Below are positions 45,158-56,215 of a stretch of 64,000 bases of DNA, piece after piece; position 1 is the stretch's first letter; every line of letters begins with the position of its first letter. The notes beneath the pieces are model-generated. The model was not told the DNA's origin. It was given only the letters and a program-made list of their open reading frames with translations, and searched no databases. The translations under genes were made by a program, and so were the position numbers. Origin of the DNA: Alligator mississippiensis (lineage: Eukaryota > Chordata > Crocodylia > Alligatoridae); contig NC_081824.1 in the NCBI RefSeq assembly GCF_030867095.1, positions 173,422,933 through 173,486,932 on the forward strand, in the 5' to 3' direction.

Positions 45158-45803
45158 CGTGTCCACATGAGATGTTTTACTGTACATTAGACTAATCTAA
45201 TGTGCAGTAAAGTGTCACCATCTACATGTGCACAGCTATTACTTAGCAGTAGATTAGTCCAATGCACCAATAGATACAGGGACTAGAAATTGGCCCATTA
45301 AACTATTGTGACAAAATGCACGCACAGATGCTGACCAGGAGCAAACTGCTCCCAGTCAGCCTGGACAGCAGGGGACCATAGAGGGCAGGGAGAGCTGTCC
45401 CAGTTCAACAGGACACTGCCTCCCAGCTGTGGCTGGAGAGCAGCTGTCCAGCAGTGTGGACAGCTCTCTAAACCATGTAGAGATTGGAATGTATCCCAGG
45501 CTCCACATGGCTGGGAGGCAGCTGCCTGGCAGTCAGGACAGCTCTCCCCTGCCCCATGGAGATCAGGACAAGCTTCTGTTCCTGCTCCCAGCCTGGTGGA
45601 GCCTGGAGCTCGCCCTGCCTGCTGCAGGGGGACAGAGCAGGGTAGGAGTAGCCCTGGACTGAACTGCTCCAGTAGGGAGCAAATTTGCTTCCAACAGGTG
45701 CACATTCAGATGCATGCAGAATTGTAGTTTAATGAACCTGAATTTTCTGTGCAGAGGATTCAGGTGCATTAATTGCATGTGTAGATGCACCTGCAGTGTG
45801 GTG
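45158..45803. mobile_element. MITE with internal tandem units
   Basis: The left end GGGCGTGTCCACATGAGATG is followed by a hairpin (ACTGTACATTAGA / TCTAATGTGCAGT, 45187-45215). The right end TTGCATGTGTAGATGCACC is its approximate inverse, and related words occur at 10040 and 24837. The interior 45330-45610 holds three or four diverged units built on GGAGAGCAGCTGTCC and GGACAGCTCTC. Non-coding. Confidence 0.45.
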
Positions 45804-45907
45804 TAGATGAGGTGTAAAGCATCCATGCTAGAATCTAAGAGAAGCAATGGGATGCAGGATATGGAAGTTCCTGACAATACTTTAAAGGGAAATTAAGACA
45901 TTCTTAT

Positions 45908-46889
45908 AGGGCCTTGTTAGACCTTATGCTGCAAGCTGAACAAATGTTAAATGGCTTAGTGCTGTTCAGTTTAGGGGAGCAGTCACACAGTAAGGAGAAA
46001 AAAACCTGCTCTGGCTATCACCTGCACAGCTGTCACTTGCCACTAGAGGCTTGGTGAGCAGGGGCAGGACTAGGAGCAGGACTCGTTTGTTGCTTCCCGG
46101 CTAGCTGAAAGCAGGCCTATTGCCATGTCAGTTGCAGCAGGACCAGAGAGACCTGGAGAAGTAGCTTTCCTGGGGCTCTCTTGTCTCACTGACACAGTGG
46201 CTCCACGCTGAGATCAGGGCTATCAGGGCTTAAGTGTAGTGGCCCCACTCTCATTCCAGAGCTACTTTGTCCTTTTCAGTGAGACCAGAGAGCTTCAGGG
46301 CTGCATCCCTGGAGTGCACAAGCTCTGAGCTTTGTAGGGCCTGATCCTTTTTTCTCCAGAGTTCAGGTGATACCTGCTGCCCTGTGTCCCACTGGCTGCA
46401 CTTCTGGCTGGCCAGGCACCACCTGAGCTCTGAACAGCCTGATCCTTTTTTTCTTCTGAGCTCAGGTGGTACCCATTCCCTATGCTGCTGCTGGTGGGAA
46501 CAGAGCCAGTCTAGGTGGTGGTGGGAGGCACCAGGGCCACCAGGCATTCCAGGGTTGCAGTGCTCATTGTGCCTCATGTCCCTGGGGGGATGTGGTGCCA
46601 TGCACAGCCCCACTGTGCCCCAGCATCCATGATCACCCTGAATCAGGAGGGGCCACTGTATTCTGGGACACTGGAGGACTTCAACTTGGATAGAATAGCT
46701 GTGGGAAGTAGCCACATGGTAATGGGACAGAAACAAAATTAGGCAGTTTGGAGATAATCCTGTCCTGGAGCAGTGTAAAGTTAAGTCAAATAATGAGTGC
46801 TTTAAACTGCTTAAAAGGTGTTAACGTGGAGCCAGTCCAGAGGTTAAGAGCTCCAGAACCCACCTAAATTTACCATGTAACAAGGCCCT
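45908..46889 (+). mobile_element. MITE with AGGGCCTTGTTA inverted ends (about 980 bp)
   Basis: The left end AGGGCCTTGTTAGACC and the right end CATGTAACAAGGCCCT are near-perfect inverted partners over 12 bp. It is the uninterrupted relative of 16699-17668. The interior has two partly repeated blocks of the type GAGCTCAGGTGGTACC and CTGATCCTTTTTTCT. A 161-codon minus-strand frame (46251-46736) has no domain. The target duplication is ambiguous (TA-rich flanks). Confidence 0.7.
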
Positions 46890-48310
46890 TAGAATCTAGG
46901 AACTGGAACAACATGGAGTATGCTGTTTCCTGAGTTAGCTTCAAGGGAGTAAAGGTTAATGCACTCCTGAGGCTCAAAGACTAAAAGTATTGCAAATGAA
47001 TATATCATCACTTTTGTACAAGACAGTGAATTCCACAGTAAACATGACATCAGTTGCCACCGAGCAAAAAAATAATTCCATCACTTGACACCAAGTGCAG
47101 TCAGTTCTGAGGTAGATGACTGCAGCAGTTGGATGCAAATGGTCAGTACTTTATTTCAATGTCTCCTTAAAAACATAGCCCCACAGTGGGGCATTAGCTC
47201 AGTACTGAAGCCAAAGGAGTAACAGTGAATTATACTGCTGGCTTTATTAACCTTGACAAGAACAGTTTGAAAGGTGACATGTTTGCAATTGGAGCTATTT
47301 TTCATGAGCAATTTTATAAGGAAGACAATTTCAGAAACAACTAACTAAAAATCCTTTTCTGATTGAGCATAAAGTCAAACACAGAAGCCCCCAAATAATA
47401 ATAATGTTAATAATATCACATCTATTTTAAAACCCAGCATGTTCACTTGCATCAGGAAGGATTGCAGGGGGAATATGGCTCTTTATTGATAATGCCTGCA
47501 CTGCCAAGGCAATTGTAGTTAATAACAAGAAATCGCTGGCCCTTTTCCAATAAAGCCCTTGAGGGAGATGGAGTTCATCTGTTTTATGTATGCAAGAAAT
47601 GGCTTTTCAGATGGAAGCTCGTGCCGCGTTTTTTAATTGCTTTAGCATTGACTCTGAAAGAAAAAAAAGACTTAATGGTTTAGTCACTGCACATTCTATG
47701 TATGTCTTCCCATTCTGTGCGTATAGTATGGCCTTCTATCTCTAATCACTCACAGGGACTGTTTGTGTCAGGATTTGAAATCTATATAACTTGCTTAGCA
47801 TAGGGAGTATATTCACCTGCTACTGAAGCAGGAACAGGTAGCTTGACAGGGGAGACTCTTCCTAGGTTCCTGGCATAAAACAGAGGGCCTATTGTATGAG
47901 GTTTCATTAAACAGCGGCTTCCAGAAGAAGACTTGATATTGCCATGAGTCAGTACTGCTCGGGTTCCATGCTCTTCTTTAGTACTAATCAAGGAAATGAG
48001 AGCTAGCAAACACCTACCAGACTGGAAAGCAAGGATGGTGTTGCAGTTCAGGTAGGGAGTTAAGACATCTGGGTGACTTACTTTGCTCTGGCACTGACTG
48101 CTTGGCATTTTAGGATTCCTTACCTCTGCTTCCATATCTGAACTAAAGACACAATACAACTTTACTGAATTTCAATGTTTGATTCATTAAAATGTGTGAG
48201 GTACACATATTACAGAGGAAACTGTCAGAGAAATAGCAAATACTTCTACTTGCTCATCTAGTCCATTTCTTCTCTGGCCTATACCATTTTCCCCTACAAT
48301 TTATTCCAGT
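46890..48310. other. Unique-looking DNA with the best candidate conserved noncoding element
   Basis: At 47330-47690 a repeat-free stretch with balanced composition (TTATTGATAATGCCTGCACT, AACAAGAAATCGCTGGCCC, GGAAGCTCGTGCCGCG) keeps CpG-containing words, unlike its flanks. That is the look of conserved regulatory DNA. There is no open frame of note. The judgement is by eye only. Confidence 0.25.
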
Positions 48311-48630
48311 GGTTCTCAACATTTTTAGACTCAAGACACCCTTCAATAGGCTTGAAGCACATGTTGGAAAATGTCAGCTTAGTTTTCAGTCATTTTTTGA
48401 CTACAGAAAAATATTAGAGCAATTCTTTTATTGCAAAGAACTCAGAAAGACTGCAACAGGTTAGAATGTTTTTTCAGACTCTGGATTCCTATATGAGCTT
48501 TCTGGGTTTATTTTATGAATCATATTTGCATACCTAGCAGTGCTAACATTGGGTGGCACTCTGTGGCACCCTTGGAAGGATCTTAAAAAGTCCCTGGCGG
48601 CTGCTCCCATGGTATCATTGATTGAAAGGG
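48311..48630 (+). mobile_element. hAT (Charlie-like) fragment
   Basis: CAGTGGTTCTCAACATTTTT followed by AGACTCAAGACACCC is the classic left end of Charlie-type hAT elements. GGGTGGCACTCTGTGGCACCC near 48552 resembles the opposite side. The exact right end and an 8-bp duplication were not found. Confidence 0.55.
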
Positions 48631-49429
48631 AGGGTGCATACATGCTACTGCAACCCCTCTGGATTTATCCCTGCATGTTTACAAGCTGGTGGCCCCTGTG
48701 GACATAATCCATGGTGGACCAGCTGATTGTACCACAGTGGACTCATTTCTGTAGTGTAGACAAAGTTCAGGTCCTTTTGGTATTCAAACAAGTCTCATCA
48801 ATAGTTCACAAAAGTAACATCAGTCTAGTTTAGCAGAGTTTGTTCAGCATTCCTGGTGTAAACCAGCTCCATATTTTCAAAGACAGCAGAAAAGCAATGC
48901 ATATTATTTTATAATATGAAAGAATGTTTTTCATATTGATTTTTATTTAGAGATGGATGATTTTTTCCTACTGATGCTCACCAGGCCAGTCCTGCTGCGT
49001 CACTAGTATATCAGCAGAAAAGAATAAAGTGAAACCGAGGCTCTGGGATGACATCAAAGCAGCAGCAGTAGCAACATCAGTCACCTAACCAGCAAAATGC
49101 TAGGTGGGGCAGGGAGTGGGGAGTGCTCTGTGCCATAATGCATTAAGGAAACCATTGGCAAGGGCTGATTGGGGAATTTGTCACAAATATTTTCGGAGAA
49201 GTAGCTGCCACTGGGGCCCTTGATGCTATGCAATTTGGTCTAATCTTTCCTGCAATGTCCATTCCACTCCTTCTCCCCACTCAATACTTTTTTAAATACT
49301 ATTCTGTCCCAGTGGTGCTGGAAGGAACAGGATGGACACTGCCCTGATAAGAGTATAGCTCTCTTTGGAACCCTTTTGCATACAAACATACACACATATG
49401 CTGGTTGAGAATTTAAACACTACTAATGT
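48631..49429. other. Unassigned spacer
   Basis: No gene or repeat recognised before the long CR1. Confidence 0.4.
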
Positions 49430-49503
49430 TTGGAGATGTCCATCTCAGGAAATCAAGGGTGTCAGCTGAGGGCCTCAGCTGCCTGTAAACCAATGCCAGG
49501 AGC

Positions 49504-50232
49504 ATGGGGAACAAGCAGGAGGAGCTAGCCCTCCTGCTCTCTAGTGGACAATATGAGCTGGTAGGGATCACAGACACCTGGTGGGACTCCTTGCATGATT
49601 GGAGCATAGCCATAGAGGGCCACACCCTGCACAGAAGGGACCAAGCAGGGAGAAAAGGCAGAGGGGTAGCTCTCTATGTGAGGGAGCAGTACACCTCTCT
49701 GGAGGCTGACATTGGCTCCCAAGATAAGCAGCTTGAAATCCCCTGGGTCAAGCTGTGCAGGTGGGAGGTGGGGGCGCAAAGTGAGAGAGACTTAACTGTG
49801 GGCATTTACTACAGGCCACTGAACCAAGGGGAGGAGCTTGATATGAAGTTCTCTCTAGAACTGACAGAGGCCACACATACAAGGGACTTGGTTGTTATGG
49901 ACAACTTCAATTTCCCAGACATAGGTTGGGAGGAATACTTGGCTAGGTCAGATCGGTCATGTTGCTTCTTAACTGCAATCGAGGAGCATGTTTTGACCCA
50001 AGAAGTGCAAAGGCCAACCAGAAGTACTGCTTTCCTAGACCTGGTCTTGGCCAAAGAAGATGATCTGTTGTGTGGCTTGAACACTGAGGGTAGCCTGGGC
50101 GACAGCAACCATGAGTCCATCAGGTGCACTGTCTGCTGCAAGGTTGACAAATCAACTAGTAGGATTGAAGTCCTGGACTTAAAAAATGCTGACTTCAACA
50201 GGCTCAGGGCATTAACAGGGGAGGTGATATAG
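49504..50232 (+). pseudogene. CR1 ORF2 endonuclease domain (AP-endonuclease-like)
   Basis: This 242-codon open stretch holds nearly the whole apurinic-endonuclease-like domain that nicks target DNA. In order it has GNKQEELALLLSSGQYELVG, ITDTWWD (the usual catalytic Glu of ITETWWD is Asp), GRKGRGVALYVRE, TVGIYYRPLNQGEE, VVMDNFNFPDIGWEEY (GDFN is changed to DNFN) and LGDSNHESIRC (the SDH triad is changed to SNH). Three active-site motifs carry substitutions, so nicking activity is unlikely even though the frame is open. Upstream the same frame reads TNARS before a stop. Downstream the linker continues in other frames. Confidence 0.9.
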
Positions 50233-50251
50233 GACCAGGGATGGAAGGCGA

Positions 50252-51062
50252 ATGGGGTGCACAAAGAGTGGCCTCCTCAAAGACACAATCCTTGAAGCAC
50301 AAAAGAAAACTATTCCCATTAAGAGGAAAAGTAGCAGAAGGGCTGGCAAGCCCTCCTGGCTTAATAGGGACATCACAGTCCGCTTGAAAAAGAAAAAAAT
50401 AGGTGTACACACAGTGGAAGCTAGGGACAGCTTTCAAGGAGCACTATGCAACAGTGGTCTACACTTGTAGGGAAATGATTAGGAAAGCTAAGGTGGTAAC
50501 CAATTTTAAGTTACCCAAGGCAGTCAAGGATAATAAGAAGTCCTTGTTTAGGTACGTAGGGAGCAGAAGGAAAACAAATGGAAGTGTGAGGCCCCTGCTT
50601 AACACCTCGGGACAGCTGGTAATGGACACTCAGGGGAAAACTCCTGAATGAAAACTCACTCAGGGGGAAACTCCTGAACTCCTGAATGCCCACTTTGCTT
50701 TGGTATTTCACCAGACCAAGGGGAAAGACAAGCGAGATAAGGATCATAGGGAGCATGGTGGGAATGATAGCCTGCTGACTGTGGATGCTGAGCTGGTGCA
50801 AAACCAACTAGAAAAGCTAGACATTTATAAGTCAGCAGGAGTAGATGAACTTCACCCGAGAGCGCTGATGGAGCTGGCTGAGGTCATTGCAGAACCCCTG
50901 GCAAAATTCTTTCAGAAATCGTGGTACACAGGGAAGATCCCTGAGGATTGGAAGAGGGCCAACATTGTGCCCATCTTCAAGAAGGGGAAGAGGGAGACCC
51001 AGACAACTATAGGCCAATCAGCCTAACCTCCATCCCAGGGAAAATCCTGGAAAAATTAATTT
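50252..51062 (+). pseudogene. CR1 ORF2 linker and start of reverse transcriptase
   Basis: Pieces in different frames cover the linker (LLKDTILEAQKKTIPIKRKS, REMIRKAKVVTNFKLPKAVK, LFRYVGSRRKTNGSVRPLLN) and the RT start (ELVQNQLEKLDIYKSAGVDE, LHPRALMELAEVIAEPLAKF, VPIFKKGKRE). A small local duplication of an AACTCCTGAATG-like word near 50640-50690 breaks the frame. RT continues to about 51180, where the LTR-like insertion starts. Confidence 0.85.
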
Positions 51063-51179
51063 AAGAATTTATATGTGATATGCTTGTTGAGGGTAAGATT
51101 CTGAATGACAGCAGCATGGCTTCATCATGCTTGGTTTTGTCTTACCAATCTCATCTCCTTCTGTGAACAGGTCTCTCAA

Positions 51180-52370
51180 TGTTGTCCTGTGGGCTCAGGC
51201 CAGCTCTCAGGATCTCAACATTTCAGTGTTAGACAGGAGGGTGAGACACAATTGCACACATACCAACACACAAATCAATTAGGTGCATACACAAACACTA
51301 GACACATATACACACACACACACTACCAACTCAGGCCCATACACATCTATGATGGTAGCAGGAGATAAAAAGGCTTGGTGGAGGGATTGAAGTCAAGGTG
51401 TGATGGGACAGAGTCCAGGTCCTTTGCTTGGGGAAGGAAGGTGGGTGATAGCTACCTATCCTGGGCTGTGAGTTGATCCTCGATAGCCAGTTGGGGTCTT
51501 CTCCAGCAAGGTGTTGTCCAGAGGGGGTCACTGGCAGGGTCTCCAGGTGGATAGGTGGTGTGGCATGGTGCTGGTCCAGATACAGCGGGCATCCCACTGA
51601 GTCTATCTTCACTACCCCTTTTTATAGGGGCAGGCCTTCTATGACCCTAGTGGCAGGGGCATGCCTAGGCAAGGGTCAGCCCTGGTGTACTGAGCATGTG
51701 CACTCCAGGCAAGGATGTGCAGTTCCAGGTGTCTGTGTTGCAATAGTGGGTTGGCTGATTTCTGTAGGGTCTTTGTCTTTCAAATGATGGGTTTCTGTTT
51801 TGTTCCTGGGTGAGTCAATGGAAGGCAATGGTCCGGTCATTGTGCAGGTGGTCTGGTCACTGAGTTGATTATTCAGTAGAGGCCTACTACCATTGTATCT
51901 CAAGCACCCTCATTCATCCCCATTCATTCAGGAACCAATTTACATGAGATTGGTTAGACATGAGTCATAGGTTACATGTGGGCAGAGGACACAAGATAGG
52001 CTTGACATACAAAATGGAAACCTGACATAACTTGATATTACTTATGCTAACTTACACATGTAGGCCTAAATCATATAGTATCAATAGAAAAACAGTAAAA
52101 ATCAGTAAAACGGTAATCACACAATAAAAATCAATATAAACATAAAAATTATAGAACATAAAACAGTGGATCAAAGAAGAAGAAAGGAGAAAAAAAAACT
52201 TGCTACAAAAATGCTAAAGCTTATCTCATATCTTAGCTCGCTCTATGTCTTAGATTACTCATATTTATCTATGGGGAATAGAGAGGGGGAGAAAAAGTCA
52301 GAAATAGTTGGGGAAGGGAGGGAATGCATTTCAAAATTTAAAAAAGAGCAAAACTGGGGGTTTTGCTACA
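51180..52370 (-). mobile_element. LTR-like insertion inside the CR1 reverse transcriptase
   Basis: CR1 text ends at CAGGTCTCTCAA(TG) and resumes at GCTACCTGGACACGG, with about 1190 foreign bases between. On the plus strand the insert starts TGTTGTCCTGTGGG and ends TTTTGCTACA, so TGT..ACA ends are possible. Read on the minus strand, a TATA box (CCCCTATAAAAAGG, 51617-51630) lies about 740 bases from the start, which suits an LTR in reverse orientation. A CA repeat lies near 51310. The flanking duplication is imperfect (CAATG / CATTG), so the boundaries may be off by a few bases and another element type is possible. Confidence 0.5.
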
Positions 52371-53144
52371 TTGCTACCTGGACACGGAAGAGAAGGTCGA
52401 CATTATATACCTAGACTTCCAAAAGGCTTTTGATCTAGTATCCCACGATATCCTTGTGGAAAAATTGGAAGATTGTGGGCTTAACTGCTCAAAAGTTCAG
52501 TGGGTGGAAAACTGGCTGCATGGTAGGACTCAGAGAGTTGTCATGAATGGATCTCTGTTGTCCTGGCAAGAAGTGGCCAGTGGTGTCCCTCAGGCATTTG
52601 TGCTTGGACCATGCTTTTCAACATCTTTATCAATGATTTGGCTGTGGGAGTGAAAAGCTCTCTGGCCAAGTAGGCAGACGACACCAAGTTATGGGGGAGC
52701 GTGGCCATGCCAGAAGATAGGTTGCAGATACAGGTGGACTTGGACAGGCTGGAGAGTTGGGTGAGCCGGAACCAAATAAAGCTCAGCACTCAGAAGTGCA
52801 AGGTGCTCCATCTGAGGGCAAATGATCCCCAACATACCTGCAGGCTCAGTGGTGACAATTTGATTTCCAACATGACCAAAAGGGACCTAGGGGTAGTGAT
52901 CGACCATCACATGAACATGAGCTGGCAGTGCAATACTGTGTTCAGCAGGGCAAACAACACGCCAGCATGCAGTAACTGTTACATCTCATGCAAAACTAAG
53001 GAAGTGATACTCCCATTGTACTCTGCACTGGTGAGACCACAGCTGGAGTACTGCATCCAGTTCTGGGTGCCACACTTCAACAAAGACTTGGGAAAACTTG
53101 AGAGAGTCCAGAGAAGAACCACCCATATGATCAAGGACTTGTAA
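52371..53144 (+). pseudogene. CR1 ORF2 reverse transcriptase core, broken
   Basis: After the insertion RT resumes with YLDTEEKVDIIYLDFQKAFD (motif A intact), WVENWLHGRTQRVVMNGSLL and SGVPQAFVLGP (PQG reads PQA). The catalytic box region near 52672 contains a TAG where the Phe is expected, followed by ADDTKLWG. The open stretch 52701-53144 carries RLQIQVDLDRLESWVSRNQI, KVLHLRANDPQHTC and [17 protein letters not shown]. Further C-terminal sequence to 53480 has frame breaks. Clearly inactive. Confidence 0.88.
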
Positions 53145-53521
53145 GACAAGCTATACGAGGAAAGGCTGAGGGACTTGGGCCTCTTCAGCCTACAGAAGAG
53201 AAGGCTGAGAGGGGACTTAGTAGCATCTTACCACTATATCAGGGGAGCACATTAAGAACTCAGTGAACAGCTGTTCACCAGGGCACCCCTGGGGAAGACC
53301 AGGAGCGATGGTTACAAAGTCCTGGAAGGCCGCACAGGGCTCAATTCCAGACTGTGAAATAAACTCCTTCCAGTGGTGGTGCAGTCACCTACTCTGGAAA
53401 TCTTCAAAAGGTGACTGGACATTCACCTCGCTGGGGTCACTTGAATTCACTGTGAACGCTGGAGTTGTTTGACCCCAATTGTCTTTTCCTGCCTTGTATA
53501 GGGGAACTAGACCCGATGATC

Positions 53522-53981
53522 CAGAGAAGAGCCACACGCATGATCAGAGGTCAGGAAAACAGACCTTATGACGACAAGCTGAGAGCTATGGGGCTCTTTA
53601 GCTTGGAAAAGTGCAGGCTTAGGGGTGATCTGATGGCCACCTATAAGTTTATCAGGGGTGTTCACCAGGATCTGGGGGAATGATTGTTCACCAGAGCGCC
53701 CCAAGGGATGACAAGATCGAACAGCTATAAACTACTGCAAGACCGTTTCAGCATGGACATAAGGAAGAATTTCTTTACTGTCCGAGCCCCCAAGGTCTGG
53801 AATAGCCTGCCATCAGAGGTGGTTCAAGCACCCACACTGAACACTTTCAAGAGAAATTTGGATGTTTATCTTGCTGGGATTCTTTGACCCCAGCTGACTT
53901 CCTGCCCCTGGGGCAGGGGGCTGGACTCGATGATCTTCTGAGGTCCCTTCCAGCCCTAATGTCTATGAAATCTATGAAATC
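53522..53981 (+). mobile_element. CR1 3' fragment nested in the 3' tail of another CR1
   Basis: The outer CR1 reads GGGGAACTAGACCCGATGATC up to 53521 and continues with TACAAGGTTTCTTCCAGCCC at 53982. Between them sits a second CR1 from CAGAGAAGAGCCACACGC to its own tail (CTATGAAATCTATGAAATC). The nested copy (subfamily of 3577-5190) encodes ENRPYDDKLRAMGLFSLEKC and FSMDIRKNFFTVRAPKVWNS and keeps its natural stop. Insertion at the terminal GATGATCT word fits CR1 target preference, but this is inference. Confidence 0.9.
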
Positions 53982-54024
53982 TACAAGGTTTCTTCCAGCC
54001 CCTAACAATCTATGAATCTATGAA

Positions 54025-55042
54025 CTTTGGTCCTGAGCAAGGCCTGTTTTCACACAAACCCTAATCATTTATTTTAGGTCCTGATTGAAATCACTGGATG
54101 AACAGTTTGATGTTTGAAATGCTATTCTCTCACAGTGAGCTATGCTCATCAGCAGAAATTATCAGAGGTAACTTGGTTTGAGCTGCTGAATGAATACAGG
54201 CTTGGGCTTCTCATGTGTCAGGAGAGTCAGTGGCACACAGAGAGCACTGGTGCTATGGAAACAGGTTGGGGAAATCTAAAGAGAATTCACTGTGAATGCA
54301 CTTTGTTTTTATTCAGTTCCATCCTTCTCTTTATTCGACAAACAGAAATTAATTTCACACTTTAATGCTCACTTGGACCTGTGCTGAGTGTCACTCTCTG
54401 CAACAAAAAAGTAGTAATCAAATAAGAAAACAGCACCATTTAACTCCCCTTGAGATATGCATGTTTTCACCTCCTCCCTCCATGATCTTCAGCAAGGTAG
54501 GAGTAGCTTCAGTGACCAAAAATGTGAGAGTTTTGATTCATGACAGTGGGGAGGTTCTATGTAAGCTTTCCTAGGCAGAAGCAAGGGAGAAAGTAAAAGG
54601 GAGACAAGGGCAGGGGGGGAAAGGCTGGGAAAAAAAGAACTGGAGATCGAGGGGAGGAAAAATGGTAGCAAATACAGATGAGAAACGTGGAAAATGAAAG
54701 TGTATATGAAGGCAAGTAGGAGAGGAAAATGGGACAGAAAAGAAAGAAAGGGAAGAAGGGGCAGGCAGTTCTTATAGTTAGGATGCTCAATTGGGTCTCT
54801 GATCATGTTCATGTTAACCTGAGTCCATTAAAGGAACTAGTCCAGATCATTGGAAAATCTGATTTCTCCCTCAAGTACTATAGGGTATAAGAAGTGCTTT
54901 GGATTGGGTTGGGTCTCTAGAGATCTGGGTTATATATCTGGTTCTAGGTAAATTACTTATTCTTCCATATGCCCAATCATCCATTTGCATGTGAGTGATT
55001 ATATTTCTTTTCACCCACTCTTTGTCTCCATTCCTTATTTAT
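54025..55042. other. Unassigned spacer with a purine-rich block
   Basis: At 54580-54765 the plus strand is almost all A and G (GGAAGAAGGG, AAAGAAAGAAAGG). Such polypurine tracts can form triplexes but are common in vertebrate DNA. No gene or transposon recognised. Confidence 0.4.
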
Positions 55043-55275
55043 AGAAGACATGGGAAAGGTGCACCATCTAGACTGAATGAATTACAAATACATACGCTTT
55101 TGTGTCACAGCTCCCTTCATCAGATGCTTCATTATATGCTTTCATAGTAGCTGATGAAGGGAACTATGGTTCACAAAATGTTATTCATATTTTATTTAAT
55201 TAGTTTACAAGGTGCACCTCTACCTTGTCTTCTGCCCAAGTTCATACTAACATGGGTACCTATGTCTCTTACCCA
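55043..55275. repeat. Two head-to-head copies of one repeat end, Penelope-like element candidate
   Basis: The left copy (55043-55123, minus) and right copy (55151-55275, plus) are inverted, about 80 bases each, with a 27-base spacer. Shared order, read outward: CTGATGAAGGGA, a short hairpin, CAAAAG/CAAAAT, a T-rich stretch, GGTGCACC, TGTCTTCT. The right copy adds AACATGGGTACC. This is a widespread reptile repeat end. The CTGATGA box, hairpin and following former CGAAA-type box resemble a hammerhead ribozyme core, which Penelope-like retroelements are known to carry. The box now reads AAAA in both copies. Confidence 0.45.
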
Positions 55276-55920
55276 TTTATAGTACAAATTATTTGAGCTA
55301 AGGAGTGCTTTTACCATGTGCATGTGCAGCAGGGGAAAATCCGGAGGAGTAGCGGGGGGGAGGGTGCTAGTGCATTTTTACACTACTCTTTGACTCCTGC
55401 TTCACCCAAAGTTTAAAACCAACTGCCTGGCAGTGGCATCAGCATTTCTAGTCAGGCAGTGCTGATGGAGTCAACTGACTTCATGGCTCATTGTAATCTA
55501 CCCAATCCCTTCTAAATCCTTCATTCCATGGATGCTACTGAGCCTCTTTCCTTTCTAATGTTTTTGATGTTTCACCAATCAAGCTATCCTTGTTTCTGTA
55601 ATTCCCCTGTCTGTTACCTGCTCCTGGTAATGGCATGCCTATTTCACAGTCCTGCAGATTATTTTTAACTCATTCCAATGAGGTTATATTTGTTTTTCTT
55701 CCAATCTTACAGTGAATAATACAGCCCTAGGTCTCTAGCATATTAGTAAAGCTTCTAGTTTATTTTTAACTGGAGAAAAATATGTCTTGCTTTATATGTA
55801 GTGATGCACCTCACCATCTGCACCTCCTTTTAAAAATTCTAGAACTGTTTCTGATATGCAATATTTAGCAAACAACGATCCCCTCGACCAAACAGAAGTT
55901 GCAAGCCTGCAGCTAGTTTC
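55276..55920. other. Unassigned spacer
   Basis: Mixed DNA with a short G run near 55355. No feature recognised. Confidence 0.4.
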
Positions 55921-55924
55921 CCCT

Positions 55925-56215
55925 AGCAACAGCTGCTCTTCTCTCCCAGCCTGCCCTGGTTTCAGAATGGGAGGGGGGAAAGGGAGGAGAGAGAGCCTGT
56001 TCTAGGGGATCTCCAGCCAGCACTAGAGAGTGGGGTTAATGAATTGGAGCCCCCCCCTCACCTGAGGGAGGCTCCAATACACCCTCCTCACCCACCAGCG
56101 GGGGCTGAAAATACCCCAAACCAAACTTGCTCCACCCCCTTTTCCCCTTCCCATTCTGAAAGCAACTTAAGACTGGGAGGCAGTGCAGACAGAAACTACA
56201 AAAGGTTCTATGTTT
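55925..56215. repeat. Foldback repeat
   Basis: TTTCAGAATGGGAGGGGGGA (about 55961) has an inverted partner CCTTCCCATTCTGAAA (about 56145-56160). Between them lies a smaller hairpin, ATTGGAGCC / GGCTCCAAT (56043-56078). The layout is that of a MITE interior. The outer ends were not defined. Confidence 0.5.

Larger units (their letters stand above)
49430..54024 (+). mobile_element. Longest CR1 LINE, endonuclease to 3' tail, with two nested insertions
   Basis: The element runs from near the start of ORF2 (GCCAGGAGCATGGGGAACAA) through endonuclease, linker, RT and C-terminus to a tail of TCTATGAATCTATGAAC. Two foreign segments interrupt it: an LTR-like element at 51180-52370 inside RT, and a second CR1 at 53522-53981 within 45 bases of its 3' terminus. 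Without them it is about 2.9 kb. Several frameshifts and stops (near 50232, 50640, 51060, 52660, 53142, 53350) show inactivity. The subfamily differs from the 31380 copy. Confidence 0.93.

Noticed and set aside
46251..46736. 161-codon minus-strand frame
   Set aside because: Inside a MITE with inverted ends. The relative at 16699-17668 does not preserve the frame.
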